Shown here: positions 31,199 to 40,996 of the stretch, piece by piece
How the letters are laid out: every line of letters starts with the position of its first letter
Numbering within the stretch: the stretch's first letter is position 1
NCBI GenBank assembly: GCA_964036315.1
Contig: OZ038482.1
Span: 14,517,434 to 14,581,433 of the forward strand
Origin: Acanthosepion esculentum
Lineage: Eukaryota; Mollusca; Cephalopoda; Sepiida; Sepiidae
DNA: 64,000 nt
Reading direction: 5' to 3'
Translations under genes and position numbers: made by a program
Notes under the pieces: model-generated
Seen by the model: only the letters and a program-made list of their open reading frames with translations
What the model was told of the DNA's origin: nothing
Database searches by the model: none

Positions 31199-31546
31199 TC
31201 ATTGCTGTTCTCTGGCACTCCTTATTACTGGTTCCCATATTGTATTTATTTCTATGCTTGGCCGACTCAGGAGATTTTTGTGGCCTAGCATATGTGCTGA
31301 TTCCTTAAGTTTACGAATTTTCCAATGGTGTTCCCTGTCTATGATCTCAACCTGATCCCACAGGGGACGGTGATCTCCCTTCTCTCTCCATATGTGGTCA
31401 GCCACGCCTGATTTTTCTACTTCCCCTCGCATTACAGCTTTCTGGTGTTCTTGAAGCCTTACCTTGAGGGGGCAGCCTGTTTCTCCTTTATATTCCTTTC
31501 CGCAGCTGCACGGGATAGCGTACACACAGTCTTTAGTCCTGTTCTC
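31199..31546 (-). pseudogene. PLE GIY-YIG endonuclease domain
   Basis: Frame continues directly from the reverse transcriptase after the TAG at 31547-31549. It reads TKDCVYAIPCSCGKEYKGET, VRLQEHQKAVMRG, HIWREKGDHRPLWDQVEIID and LKESAHMLGHKNLLSRPS. VYAIPC and YKGETG form the GIY-YIG core; the domain nicks target DNA. There are no further stops to the natural end near 31199. The product would need read-through of the TAG, or this is simply a dead copy. Confidence 0.75.
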
Positions 31547-32385
31547 CTATATAGGGGGTCTCACTCGAGAGAGATATCTGCGAAGTGTTGTCACGCTTTT
31601 GAAGGTTGTCCTGATGTTATATGGACCGCAGATCCTTTGTATTTTCTCTGATAACCCCTTCACATAAGGCAGGCAGACTGTTTTCTGAGTGTTGTTGTCC
31701 TCCTCCTCCTCCTCCTCTTGTACCCGCCTATCCCAGTTTTGGGGGGCTGCTGCCATGTACCCAGGGTAGTTGTTACGTTGTAGGGTACTACTTATACTGA
31801 CCAATTCCTTATCTAATGTCTCTGGGTCGCCACTTATGACTTTTGCTCGGTGTTGTAAGCAACGGACGATCCCTTTCTTTACGCTGTATGGATGGTGGGA
31901 ATTGAAATTGAGGTACTGTCCAGTGAATGTTGGTTTACGGTATACGGATGTCTTGAACCCATGCTCTGTTCGAGATATTAGTACATCCAGGAATGGGAGT
32001 GTGTTGTTACTCTCTTTTTCTATTGTGAACTGTATCGATGGTCTTATTGAGTTCACATGGTCCAGTAGAACCTGGACATCTTCCTGGTGTGGCCAGAGTA
32101 TGAAGGTGTCATCTACGTACCTTAACCATATAGTTGGCTTGAGAGATATGGATTCTAATGCCATTTCTTCAAAGTATTCCATGTATATATTTGCCATTGC
32201 TGGTGATAATGGCGAGCCCATTGCTAAGCCCTCATCCTGTCGATATATGTGTGATCCCAATCCGAAGTGTGTTGTTTGTGTACAGAAAGTCAACATCTCC
32301 ATCAGATTATCTATTGCAATACTGGTCCGTTCTTCTAGGGAAGTGTCAGAGGTCAATCTATCCCTGACTACCGAGAGTGCCGAGA
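31547..32385 (-). pseudogene. PLE reverse transcriptase domain, 5'-truncated
   Basis: The frame is open from a TAA near 32385 to the TAG at 31547. Using the 269-residue numbering from the TTG at 32356: GLAMGSPLSPAMANIYMEYF at about 44-63, YVDD catalytic box at 80-83, LPFLDVLI near 117, then a thumb region with YRKPTFTGQYLNFNSHHP. A run of Glu follows, then the linker to the endonuclease (TLRRYLSRVRPPI, stop). The fingers domain is missing, so the element is 5'-truncated at about 32390. The first codon is not a genuine start. Confidence 0.8.
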
Positions 32386-32399
32386 GTTAAAATCCAAGA

Positions 32400-32853
32400 T
32401 ATGTAAATAAATAAAAAGGTGGCATATGCACAAACTGGTTAAGTTCCTTTTATTTTAGTGACAATGTATGATGTGCTTTATAAAACATTTGTTCCCATTT
32501 AAAATATTTCATCAAACCAGGTTCAAGGGAAATAAATATTGTATGTGATTCAGACCAGTAAATACCAGAGGTTTGATTTGAATTATATGTCTATCAGGGA
32601 CCTTGATCTAAGATGGGCTGATCTGTGGGAAACCCAATATGTGCTGGTTTCAAAGAGATGCCAAAGTAAGTTTTCTACTCTGTGTCAACCTCAGAAGATC
32701 AATGATCTCACAACACTGATGATTGACCTAGAAAGTGACGTCAAATCTACTAAGTTCTGAACCATCGTCAATCTTAGTGAGTGTAACAACAGGAAGATGA
32801 ATGTGACCCCAGCTGAACTTTAAATATTCACGAACATGACAACTGTATAACAG
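32400..32853. other. Unassigned, partly coding-like
   Basis: The frame at 32560-32757 (LRWADLWETQYVLVSKRC and QKINDLTTLMIDLESDVKST) has ordinary protein composition but ends in a stop. It may be a decayed gene with the stretch at 32854. Confidence 0.25.
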
Positions 32854-32972
32854 GATGTTATATAAATACCTGATCTATGAAGAGAGAGACAGAATCTGTC
32901 ACACCTTCACAAGAAGATTTGTGAAAGACCTAAAACTACATACCCTTGATTTGCTTGGTGTTAATTTGACAG
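32854..32972 (+). CDS. Candidate internal exon (unidentified)
   Basis: ctgtataacag acceptor, 119 bases open in one frame (MLYKYLIYEERDRICHTFTR, then RFVKDLKLHTLDLLGVNL), then donor ACAG/gtaaac. The residue mix is that of a soluble protein, not a repeat. Phases would be 1 in and 1 out if ATG is a codon. I do not recognise the family. It could also be a decayed transposon or processed pseudogene, as nearby upstream frames have stops. Confidence 0.3.
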
Positions 32973-33111
32973 GTAAACAAACAATTATTTAACTTATTGA
33001 AAACTAAGACTCATAATCTTGTATGAAATTACTAATATGACTGTTTACTGAAAATTGCTTTTCAAGAGGATCATTTTCACAAGAATCACATTCTACAGTC
33101 ATTATTTTAAA
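32973..33111. other. Unassigned sequence
   Basis: No feature seen. Confidence 0.3.
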
Positions 33112-33720
33112 CTAGCAGTATAACCCGTCTTCGACCAGGTGTTTCATTACTGGGAATCTTTGCCGTTCATTTGGTGCAGTTTAAGTTTAAAGTCAGCCCA
33201 CCTGAAAATCAATACTAGTAACAACAATTGGGTGCAACTCAGGCACATCCACAAATGGGGGTGGGGTTAACAATTTGAATGGAGGGTGGCCGTGAAAAGG
33301 GCTGTTTTTGCGTTCTCAATCTTGCCAGGTAGGAACCTCTCCCATGGACCATCATAATAATAATATACAATAATTTTTATTTATAATATATTTTTTTTTA
33401 TAATTCTAATAGACTTTTGCATTAGATTTCAACTCTCTAAATTGATTGTATGCTGTTTTTAACAGACATTAAATTTTACCTTTGATTTTTGTGCAAAGTG
33501 TAAAAAGTCATTTTCTTCAATTTTTCACTTTCAAGGTTGTAATTTTTTCCAGCAATTTTGGTCTCAAAACTGGAACTGAAGAATTATCTATCAAACAAAA
33601 AAAACTCATCGAAATTGGATAAAAACTATGGAAATTCATAAACAAAATCCAATCAGCCATACACATGCATACATACACACACATTTTGAGAATTATAGAT
33701 ATAAGATTTAATCATATCTG
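33112..33720 (+). mobile_element. Dispersed non-coding repeat with CA-rich end
   Basis: Starts actagcagtataacccgtct and ends near acatacacacacattttgag. The start is shared in diverged form with 29764. The class is uncertain; I suspect a SINE or LINE 5'/3' fusion. Confidence 0.35.
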
Positions 33721-34129
33721 TTGTTTATTTATATTCTTCTATTGAAACTTTTTTCCATGTCTGGTTTTATATTATTTTTGACTGAGACATTTTTGGTATT
33801 TAGTTTCTACTTGACAGAAAGTTCACTTCAGATTCAACACAAATTAATATTCTACACCAGAGAATCTTTCTATGGCATATAGCAATGATTGGATTAGTCA
33901 TTAGACTTGATGACCCCTTAATCTTTCTAATCTTAGAATAGTATGCTACAAAGTCAGTGGTATAAAATGATGCTAAGTAAATTTTACAAACAGCGGTGTT
34001 TGCCTAGAAAATCAGCATTTAAATTCCTGGCTTTCAGCTGGATTTGAATGTAAATCTCTGCCACCAATGAGAAGCCTGTTAACTATTTGTACTGTAAGAT
34101 GGAATCTCATAGGTATTCTTATTGTACTA
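33721..34129. other. No feature recognised
   Basis: No gene signal. Confidence 0.3.
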
Positions 34130-34267
34130 AATAGGGATTTTCTACAAAGTTCACTTTTTGCTGACTCTATAGTACTTGTAGCAGAGGTTGAAAATAGTGA
34201 AAATTGTCAAGGTAACAAATGGGTGTTAAGAATATCAGATGAAATTTCTAATGTTAACTTACCTTAG
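34130..34267 (+). pseudogene. Possible LINE reverse transcriptase scrap
   Basis: SSLFADSIVLVAEVENSENC resembles the LFADD-VLLA catalytic block of LINE reverse transcriptase with the second Asp replaced by Ser. It is too short for more. Confidence 0.4.
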
Positions 34268-35049
34268 GAAAGGCATGAATTCACATCTGTCAGATCTCTC
34301 TTACTGCAAGATATTGTAACAAAAATGTCTAGTCACTGGCATGTCAAGATATTTGTCAGACAACCAGATCGTCAAGCGAAAACTTGAAGAAACCACTCCA
34401 CCAAAATTATCACCCAGACGTTAATGTCTGTAAAACGTGGTTACATCCTTTCTCAACCTTGACAGGACATCATTGAACGTGCACTTTATGTTCTTGAAAG
34501 TTCTTATTTCTGTTGTTTGTCTTTTTGTTTTTGTTATTTTGAGACTCCCTGTATATTTTGTCTGGTTCTTGCTTTTTATTGCAATGTTTTCGGTTGCAGT
34601 GCTCTTTACTCTTCAAGTTAAACTGAATGGCATTTAGAACAAGTATCCAATGTCAATGACGAGACAATATTTGGGATGAAAACAGAAAGAGAATTTCTAA
34701 AAAATGAATTAAAGAATTAGATTTAAACAGACAGAATTTTAATTTGATTCAACAATTCCATTTTCCATATTGAATTCCTTAACTGCCATCTAAACTGCAA
34801 AAAGAATGAATATCTAAATGAAATATATACAGAATTTAAGTAAACATTAAATATGTAAAACTACCAAAGCTATTCTATACTATAAAAATTTTACCTTTCT
34901 ATATTGATTTCTCATCCAACTTGATCTCCTACATTGGTAATGTCATATTTCGTTACACACAAAATTATCCTAAAAATTTATATTGCTGATACATTGGTTT
35001 TTATTTATTTTGCTATGTATTAGTTTATTTTGTGCGTATTTAAATTTGA
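34268..35049. other. No feature recognised
   Basis: The hydrophobic frame at 34437-34637 is likely chance. Confidence 0.3.
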
Positions 35050-36480
35050 TTATTTAAAAATCAGAAGCCCCGTCAACTGGGGCTTCAGAATATGGCAACT
35101 GCACCTCTGCAGAGGGGTAAGATAACCCCACACTACACAAATGAGGCATCCTTGGTAAGATGATAAACTACATCCTACAGCAAGGTCTCTGATTAGGAGG
35201 TTTTGAGGAGTGAGAAACCACCTTTTAATTGCTGGTGTTCCCATTTCCACCCTGTTAGGGTAACAGCTATGGACAAATAGTTAACCCCTAAACTGGGGTC
35301 AAAACATTATGAAAGTGTAAAAATAGGTTTTAATACTGGCAATACATTTTTTGAAAAAATTATTATCAGCAATGAATTTTTGAAGAAAAAAATTATTACC
35401 AGCAATGAATTTTTGAAGAAAAAAATTATTACCAGCAATGAATTTTTGAAGGAAAAAATTTTTACCAGCAATGAATTTTTGAAGGAAAAAATTATTACCA
35501 GCAATGAATTTTTGAAGGAAAAAATTATTACCAGCAATGAATTTTTGAAGGAAAAAATTATTACCAGCAATGAATTTTTGAAGGAAAAAATTATTACCAG
35601 CAATGAATTTTTGAAGAAAAAAATTATTACCAGCAATGAATTTTTGAAGGAAAAAATTATTACCAGCAATGAATTTTTGAAGCAAAAAATTATTACCAGC
35701 AATGAATTTTTGAAGGAAAAATTTTTACCAGCAATGAATTTTTGAAGAAAATAATTATTACCAGCAATGAATTTTTGAAGGAAAAAATTATTACCAGCAA
35801 TGAATTTTTGAAGAAAAAAATTATTACCAGCAATGAATTTTTGAAGGAAAAAATTATTACCAGCAATGAATTTTTGAAGGAAAAAATTATTACCAGCAAT
35901 GAATCTTTGAAGGAAAAAATTATTACCAGCAATGAATTTTTGAAGGAAAAAATTATTACCAGCAATGAATTTTTGAAGGAAAAAATTATTACCAGCAATG
36001 AATTTTTGAAGAAAAAAATTATTACCAGCAATGAATTTTTGAAGGAAAAAATTATTACCAGCAATGAATTTTTGAAGGAAAAAATTATTACCAGCAATGA
36101 ATTTTTGAAGGAAAAAATTATTACCAGCAATGAATTTTTGAAGGAAAAAATTATTACCAGCAATGAATTTTTGAAGGAAAAAATTATTACCAGCAATGAA
36201 TTTTTGAAGGAAAAAATTATTACCAGCAATGAATTTTTGAAGAAAAAAATTATTACCAGCAATGAATTTTTGAAGAAAAAAATTATTACCAGCAATGAAT
36301 TTTTGAAGGAAAAAATTATTACCAGCAATGAATTTTTGAAGGAAAAAATTATTACCAGCAATGAATTTTTGAAGGAAAAAATTATTACCAGCAATGAATT
36401 TTTGAAAAAACAATCTGACCAGCAATAAAAATCTTGGTAGCATTAAATAACCCATTGAAGTTGATATGCCATAAAACAAA
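35050..36480 (+). mobile_element. Minisatellite-bearing element, copy C (expanded)
   Basis: 5' block: cttggtaagatgataaacta, gtctctgattaggaggtttt, gctatggacaaatagttaac. Then the 33-bp array, then the 3' block with agcattaaataacccattga and caaagcaaaccaa. Copies A and B have only four to five decayed units, so this array expanded after insertion or in its source copy. Confidence 0.8.
35370..36412 (+). repeat. 33-bp minisatellite, about 32 units
   Basis: The unit aattattaccagcaatgaat plus ttttgaaggaaaa is almost invariant. 33 is divisible by three and the unit has no stop in several frames. Plus strand reads NEFLKEKIITS repeats; minus strand reads FLQKFIAGNNF and SFKNSLLVIIF repeats. The resulting 433-residue minus-strand frame begins in the element's 3' block and is not evidence of a gene. 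Confidence 0.95.
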
Positions 36481-37142
36481 ACAAAGCAAACCAATTTAAA
36501 AATCATAATTATTTTAGATTGTAAAATCATATGCAACAATGGATGGTAACTGTTTAAATAAAAATTCAAAATATGGAAAATGTAATGAAAATTAATTTCA
36601 TAAGTCATTCTTAATTAGAACTGTTGAAAATTCTGAAGGTAACAGAAGATGTGTTTCGATTTTATTTCAAGAGATGGTGCGTTTGCTTAAAATTATAAAA
36701 TTAAAAATATCCTGCAGTTAATATAGATAAATATTTGTAAATATACCATTAACATCCATGATATTTAATGGAGGCTTTGTTGATTCCTATTTTCTGGCTT
36801 CGTTTCTTCATCGCCTGATTTTCTTTCAACAACAGAGTAGCTGACCAGAGCAGCACGGATGAGACTGACACACATGATTCAATGAAGATACGACTCTGCT
36901 CATTACTCTGCAACTGTTATCAGAATCCATTATTCAGAATGGAAAACAGAGAACTGTAAGTAGATGCATTTTATGCATGCAATAACTTCACTTCACTTCA
37001 TAAGCATTAGCAGAATGCATTATAGATAAAGCCTATGCATATTTAGCAAACAGAGTAACCTCAAAAATGATAACAATATTTATATGTGCATAATTTATGC
37101 AAATATCAATGTATATAAAACACAATGTATACCTATACATAA

Positions 37143-37148
<6 letters not shown>
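36481..37148. other. No feature recognised
   Basis: AT-rich sequence with no gene signal. Confidence 0.35.

Positions 37149-37196
<48 letters not shown>
37149..37196. repeat. (TA)n microsatellite
   Basis: TA repeat next to the LINE fragment. Confidence 0.95.
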
Positions 37197-37199
37197 GTA

Positions 37200-37472
37200 C
37201 ATCTAAAACGAAACTTCTCTCTATTAACCACCACAAGGATCCATCCCTGCATCCCATTAGAATGTCTGAAGACCAACTTCTCGAGAGCTCCTCTCTGCGG
37301 CTGCTCGGTCTCACGCTGTCCGCTGATCTGAGATGGAACAAATACATTGAGTCAGTTGCATCATCCACCGCAAGGAAAGTTGGTTCCCTGTGCCAAGTCA
37401 GGGAATTTTTCTCCCCAGAATCGATCCTCCAAGTCTATAAATCGACCATTCACCCTTGCATGGAGTATTGCT
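37200..37472 (+). pseudogene. Jockey/I-type LINE reverse transcriptase fragment
   Basis: One frame with no stop reads [78 protein letters not shown]. This is the C-terminal part of the reverse transcriptase and thumb in Jockey-like LINEs (LRLLGLT-S-DL-W and Y-S-I-P-MEYC). Both ends stop abruptly in TA tracts, so microsatellites have replaced or interrupted the flanks. Confidence 0.7.
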
Positions 37473-37474
37473 GC

Positions 37475-37479
<5 letters not shown>

Positions 37480-37525
<46 letters not shown>

Positions 37526-37566
37526 GTATATATATATGTATATATATATGTATATATATATATATA
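37480..37566. repeat. (TA)n/(TATG)n microsatellite
   Basis: TA units with regular tatg interruptions every ten or so bases. Confidence 0.95.
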
Positions 37567-37569
37567 GTG

Positions 37570-37722
37570 TTAAGGTATGCTATATTCATGGGTTAAAGTG
37601 CTCAATATCAGGGAAAGAGCATTTATATATATATATATATATATAGAAAGAGCGTAAATATAAAAATGGTCATTGTGTGCAACACCCAGACGGTTTTTTC
37701 TGGGTGTTCACTTCAATGTATA

Positions 37723-37740
<18 letters not shown>
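37570..37740 (-). repeat. PLE-end family member with 10-bp hairpin
   Basis: tattcatgggttaaagtgct and caatatcagggaaagagc match the tail that follows the hammerheads. In place of the ribozyme is a perfect hairpin, AACACCCAGA/TCTGGGTGTT, at 37681-37708 with loop cggttttt. Confidence 0.55.
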
Positions 37741-37744
<4 letters not shown>

Positions 37745-37761
<17 letters not shown>

Positions 37762-38340
37762 AATTATTTTTTAAAAATATGATTCCTTTGCTACATAAGA
37801 GTTCACATGTTACAAAAACAGGAGCCAAAAACTTCAATATAATTATTAAAATTAAATTCAATTAAAGTATCAAGCTCTGTTTCATCTTCAAGTGAAGTTT
37901 TTGGAATAACTAATCTTGAAACTTATGAAGCTTTATAAGCATATTCATTCATAAAATTAATTACTATGGAAACGGCTGAAGCAATTATTTCAATAAGGGG
38001 CGTAAGGGTTAACGATTTGTATCAACATATTAGTTAGTTTCGGAAAGAGGTCAAGTCAAAGAAGGGTCGGGCTGTCTATTTTAAAGTGAATGATGACATT
38101 CATTAGACGCATATCATCTAGTCTGTTTCAGTGACAGAGTAGTTGTCATTATTGTTATGCAGTAAAATGTCTAAAGAATTTATTTTTTCTAAAAGGCTTG
38201 TTTGTATATAAATGTGTCGTATTGAACTACAATACAAAGAATTATAATTTCGGCTTTACTTTTGTATTGAGCACTGTTTTTTAAAAATAAAAACAAAAAT
38301 ACTAAATAACTTTGGATTATTTACCTAATGTGTTCTTTCT
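37745..38340 (-). repeat. PLE-end repeat, reverse orientation
   Basis: On the minus strand cacttgaagatgaaacagag and gaagtttttggctcctg correspond to 63930-64000 and 5160-5230. 38260-38340 holds tattgagcactgtttttt and tgttctttctta, the other end of this family. Confidence 0.45.
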
Positions 38341-38357
38341 TATTTTTCTATATATTT

Positions 38358-38358
<1 letters not shown>

Positions 38359-38403
<45 letters not shown>
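38359..38403. repeat. (CA)n microsatellite
   Basis: About 22 CA units followed by TA. Confidence 0.95.
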
Positions 38404-38411
<8 letters not shown>

Positions 38412-38500
38412 GATTTATATATCTATATCTATATATATATATGTGGTACTTATTGGAAAGCACTCAATATCTGTGATAGTGCTAACATACTTGATTGTAT

Positions 38501-38559
38501 GGATGTAAGATTTTAACCTTAGGTTTCATGCTTTTGTGATCCTCAGAATATACACATCC
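38501..38559 (-). ncRNA. Diverged hammerhead ribozyme
   Basis: Minus strand: GGATGT, loop, CTGAGGA (38546-38540), TCACAAAAGCAT, GAAA, CC TAA GG, TT, loop, ACATCC. Stem I GGATGT/ACATCC has six perfect pairs. Stem III is different in sequence from the other copies (CC/GG instead of CA/TG) yet still pairs. Stem II is poor. The tail acagatattgagtgctttcc matches the family tail. Confidence 0.55.
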
Positions 38560-38567
38560 TTATACTG

Positions 38568-38568
38568 T

Positions 38569-38623
<55 letters not shown>
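38568..38623. repeat. (TA)n microsatellite
   Basis: About 27 TA units inside a longer inverted repeat: aaggatgtgtatattc-type flank and tatactgttacata / tatgtaacagtata on either side. Confidence 0.95.
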
Positions 38624-38626
<3 letters not shown>

Positions 38627-38819
38627 ACAGTATAAGGAACAAATAGGACGTGTTTTGAATATATGTAATGTTCCTTTTTTATAAATATATATTTATATAT
38701 ATAAATATATACAGGGCATGATGTGTGTTGTTTGTCTTTGATTTTCTTGAGGGCACAATCTAGCAGAGTCAGTTGGGCACTATCTGTGAGAACAAAAGCA
38801 CCATGTCCCAACTCACTTT

Positions 38820-39300
38820 CCCTGGAATTTGGAAACAACGTGCTGTACTGCTTTGTATTCATGTCGGAAGCTCAAATACACTCCAATTTCAGAGTGTTTG
38901 GGTGTCAATCGGAGGACAGACCAGAGAATTTGGAAAGAGTTGGATGAGTCTAATGGTGATTATGAACATATGGCAGCTCAAAAAACTCACTCTGACAATT
39001 CTGAACTCCCGAATTTGTTCGTGAACACACGGAGGTTCAACATCAAGGGACCTAGTGGAGGTAGTGCTGCCCTACGCCTGGCAACAGAAATCTGCACCAT
39101 GCCACAAAAGCAGGAGAACCCAATCATGATTGTCAGACATTTTCAGCGACCATATAACCCCTTACATCTGTCTCCCCAGTCTGCAACCCCCTTGATTATT
39201 ATCTGTGGGGTGCAGTTGAACAAAAGACCAAAAAATTCCTTGTAACACCAAAGATGAACTGAAGGCAAGAATTATGAGAGCATTAACCAACTTGAACTCA
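38820..39300 (+). pseudogene. Internally deleted mariner-type transposase
   Basis: The N-terminal helix-turn-helix part is recognisable: LGVNRRTDQRIWKELDESNG, DYEHMAAQKTHSDNSE. Near 39170 broken frames give the C-terminal end, including [20 protein letters not shown], preceded by text resembling the catalytic SPDLNPLDYYVWG block. Between them the catalytic core is missing or scrambled. It ends at a TA tract. Without the DDE/D triad it cannot act. Confidence 0.65.
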
Positions 39301-39301
<1 letters not shown>

Positions 39302-39355
<54 letters not shown>

Positions 39356-39356
39356 C

Positions 39357-39403
<47 letters not shown>

Positions 39404-39455
39404 CAAATGGGTAAATATAGATAACTGAATGAGCAAGTGTTCGTTTACAAATACA

Positions 39456-39514
<59 letters not shown>

Positions 39515-39515
39515 G
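39302..39515. repeat. (TA)n, (TG)n microsatellites
   Basis: TA at 39302-39352, TG at 39365-39395, TA at 39460-39512. Confidence 0.95.
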
Positions 39516-39570
39516 TATATACAATAATGCAAGAAAAAAACAGTGCTCAATGTTAAATAACAGAGCTATT

Positions 39571-39680
39571 TAATATATTAAAAAATATATACCTGAAGAT
39601 TGCAGATAGCATGAAACGCTGAGTTGTGCATTCTCCGTAGGGTATTATGTATATTTTTTAATATATACATATATATATGT
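39571..39680 (+). ncRNA. Hammerhead-like motif with long AT stem I
   Basis: CTGAAGA near 39592, stem II TTGCAGATAGCAT, GAAA, then C-GCTGA-G-TT as a short stem III. The sequence before it (atattaaaaaatatata) and the sequence about 25 bp after it (gtatattttttaatatat) are complementary, giving a long AT stem I with a large internal loop. The loop changes of stem II relative to the family (AGATA for ATCTA) keep the stem. Confidence 0.4.
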
Positions 39681-39685
39681 GTGTG

Positions 39686-39725
<40 letters not shown>

Positions 39726-40204
39726 CCAGAGTTATAAATTATTGATAAGTGGAAACCATTCATGAAAGTATATTGTTCAGAAAATAAAAAATTTATCTGA
39801 TTATGCATTTCGCTGTTTTGGCTTCATCAGATCAAAAACAAAAAAATTTTTTGCGTGTGTGTATATTTGTGTATGTTTATTAAATAATGAAATCTTATTA
39901 TTTTATCCAAAGCTGGTGTAGCTCAAGACTAAAAAAACAAAGAAAGTGAGTGACTTTTAAAAAAAAAGTCTGGCTTTTCTCTTCACTATACACTAATGTC
40001 CTTGCAAAAGACATGAATTGTTTTCTTCTCTTTACCAGCTAGTAGTAAAACAGTGTTGTAGCCTTGCCTCTGTCGGCTCGGTTGGTAACTAGTCCAGGCA
40101 GATGGCAACACTGAACTCAATATCATGAATAGAATCCATACACCCTATCCAGTTTGGAGTCAGTCAGTTATGAAGCATACATGATACATGCTTAGGTGAT
40201 CATG
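39681..40204. other. Unassigned; TA tract and hammerhead-like relic
   Basis: TA/TG repeats at 39660-39722. Near 39790-39835 the minus strand reads CTGATGAAGCCAAAACAGCG, AAAT, a possible worn core without stems. The rest has no feature. Confidence 0.3.
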
Positions 40205-40450
40205 TATCTTTTGATACATGACTGACAAGGCAGATTTTTTTTCCCCTTCGTAGGTTGCCACCATTTCTTTCTGCAGTAGATCATCTGCCATTGAAGGCCA
40301 TAGAACACAGTCTGTCCTGCTATTTAGCCCATAGCTGGGTGGGGAGAAGAAGAGGATTTATACTCTTCCGCACGTAAATGAATGTAATGGATTCCAACTT
40401 GGCTCTCCGATTCCTCAATCCGAGCCACTATCCATTACTCTACTGGGCCT
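40205..40450 (-). mobile_element. tRNA-SINE family 2, left of head-to-head pair
   Basis: Minus strand: agtagagtaatggatagtgg, ctcggattgaggaatcg, body and tail to ctgccttgtcagtcatgtat. It faces the copy at 40460. Confidence 0.75.
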
Positions 40451-40459
40451 GCGGTGTCA

Positions 40460-40735
40460 GGAGGCATGGGGTAGTAATGGATAGTGGCTTGGATCGAGGA
40501 ATCGGAGAGCCGAGTTCAAATTCCAGTTGAGTTCATTACATTCATTTATGTGCTAATACCCTTGGGAAAGGTATGAATCCTCTTCTTTCCCCCCCAGCTA
40601 TGGGTAAATAGCAGGACAGACTGGGTTCTATAGCATTGGATGGCAGCTGGTCTAGAAAGAAATGGCAACCAAACTGCAGGAAAAAATCTGCCTTGTCAGT
40701 CATGTATCCAAACATACATGATCATCTAAGCGTAT
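40460..40735 (+). mobile_element. tRNA-SINE family 2, right of head-to-head pair
   Basis: Head gtagtaatggatagtggctt, ccgagttcaaattccag, body cccttgggaaaggtatgaat and ccagctatgggtaaatagca, tail ctgccttgtcagtcatgtat. The two heads are only about 10-15 bp apart. Confidence 0.8.
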
Positions 40736-40946
40736 ATTGTACATAGACCATAACTGATAGATTGGAGTTGAATAGCAAAAGTAATGGCAAAGTAAAAAGC
40801 AAAGGATGGCAATTGTGATTCTATTTGCTGAAAAACTGATTAGCTCCTGGAAAAAAAAATATTTCTTGTTCAGTGACAATTCCACATAAAAATGTTTTCT
40901 TTGTTTTTAAAGCAAATAATAAAAAAAAATGTTTTTATATTTACAG

Positions 40947-40996
40947 ACATTCCAGCTGAAACTGAAGCAGCAAGAAATTTAAATTCTCATTTGAGG
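40947..40996 (+). CDS. Candidate short exon (unidentified)
   Basis: tttttatatttacag acceptor and G/gtaaat donor enclose 50 bases. After two bases of a split codon, exactly 16 codons are open (IPAETEAARNLNSHLR), ending in phase 0. The sites are good but an isolated 50-base match can arise by chance in AT-rich DNA. No neighbouring exon was found. Confidence 0.2.

Noticed and set aside
31770..32390. 206-residue plus-strand open frame
   Set aside because: Shadow of the minus-strand PLE reverse transcriptase.
35307..36608. 433-residue minus-strand open frame
   Set aside because: It is the 33-bp minisatellite read through with the adjacent 3' block of the mobile element. Several other frames are equally open.
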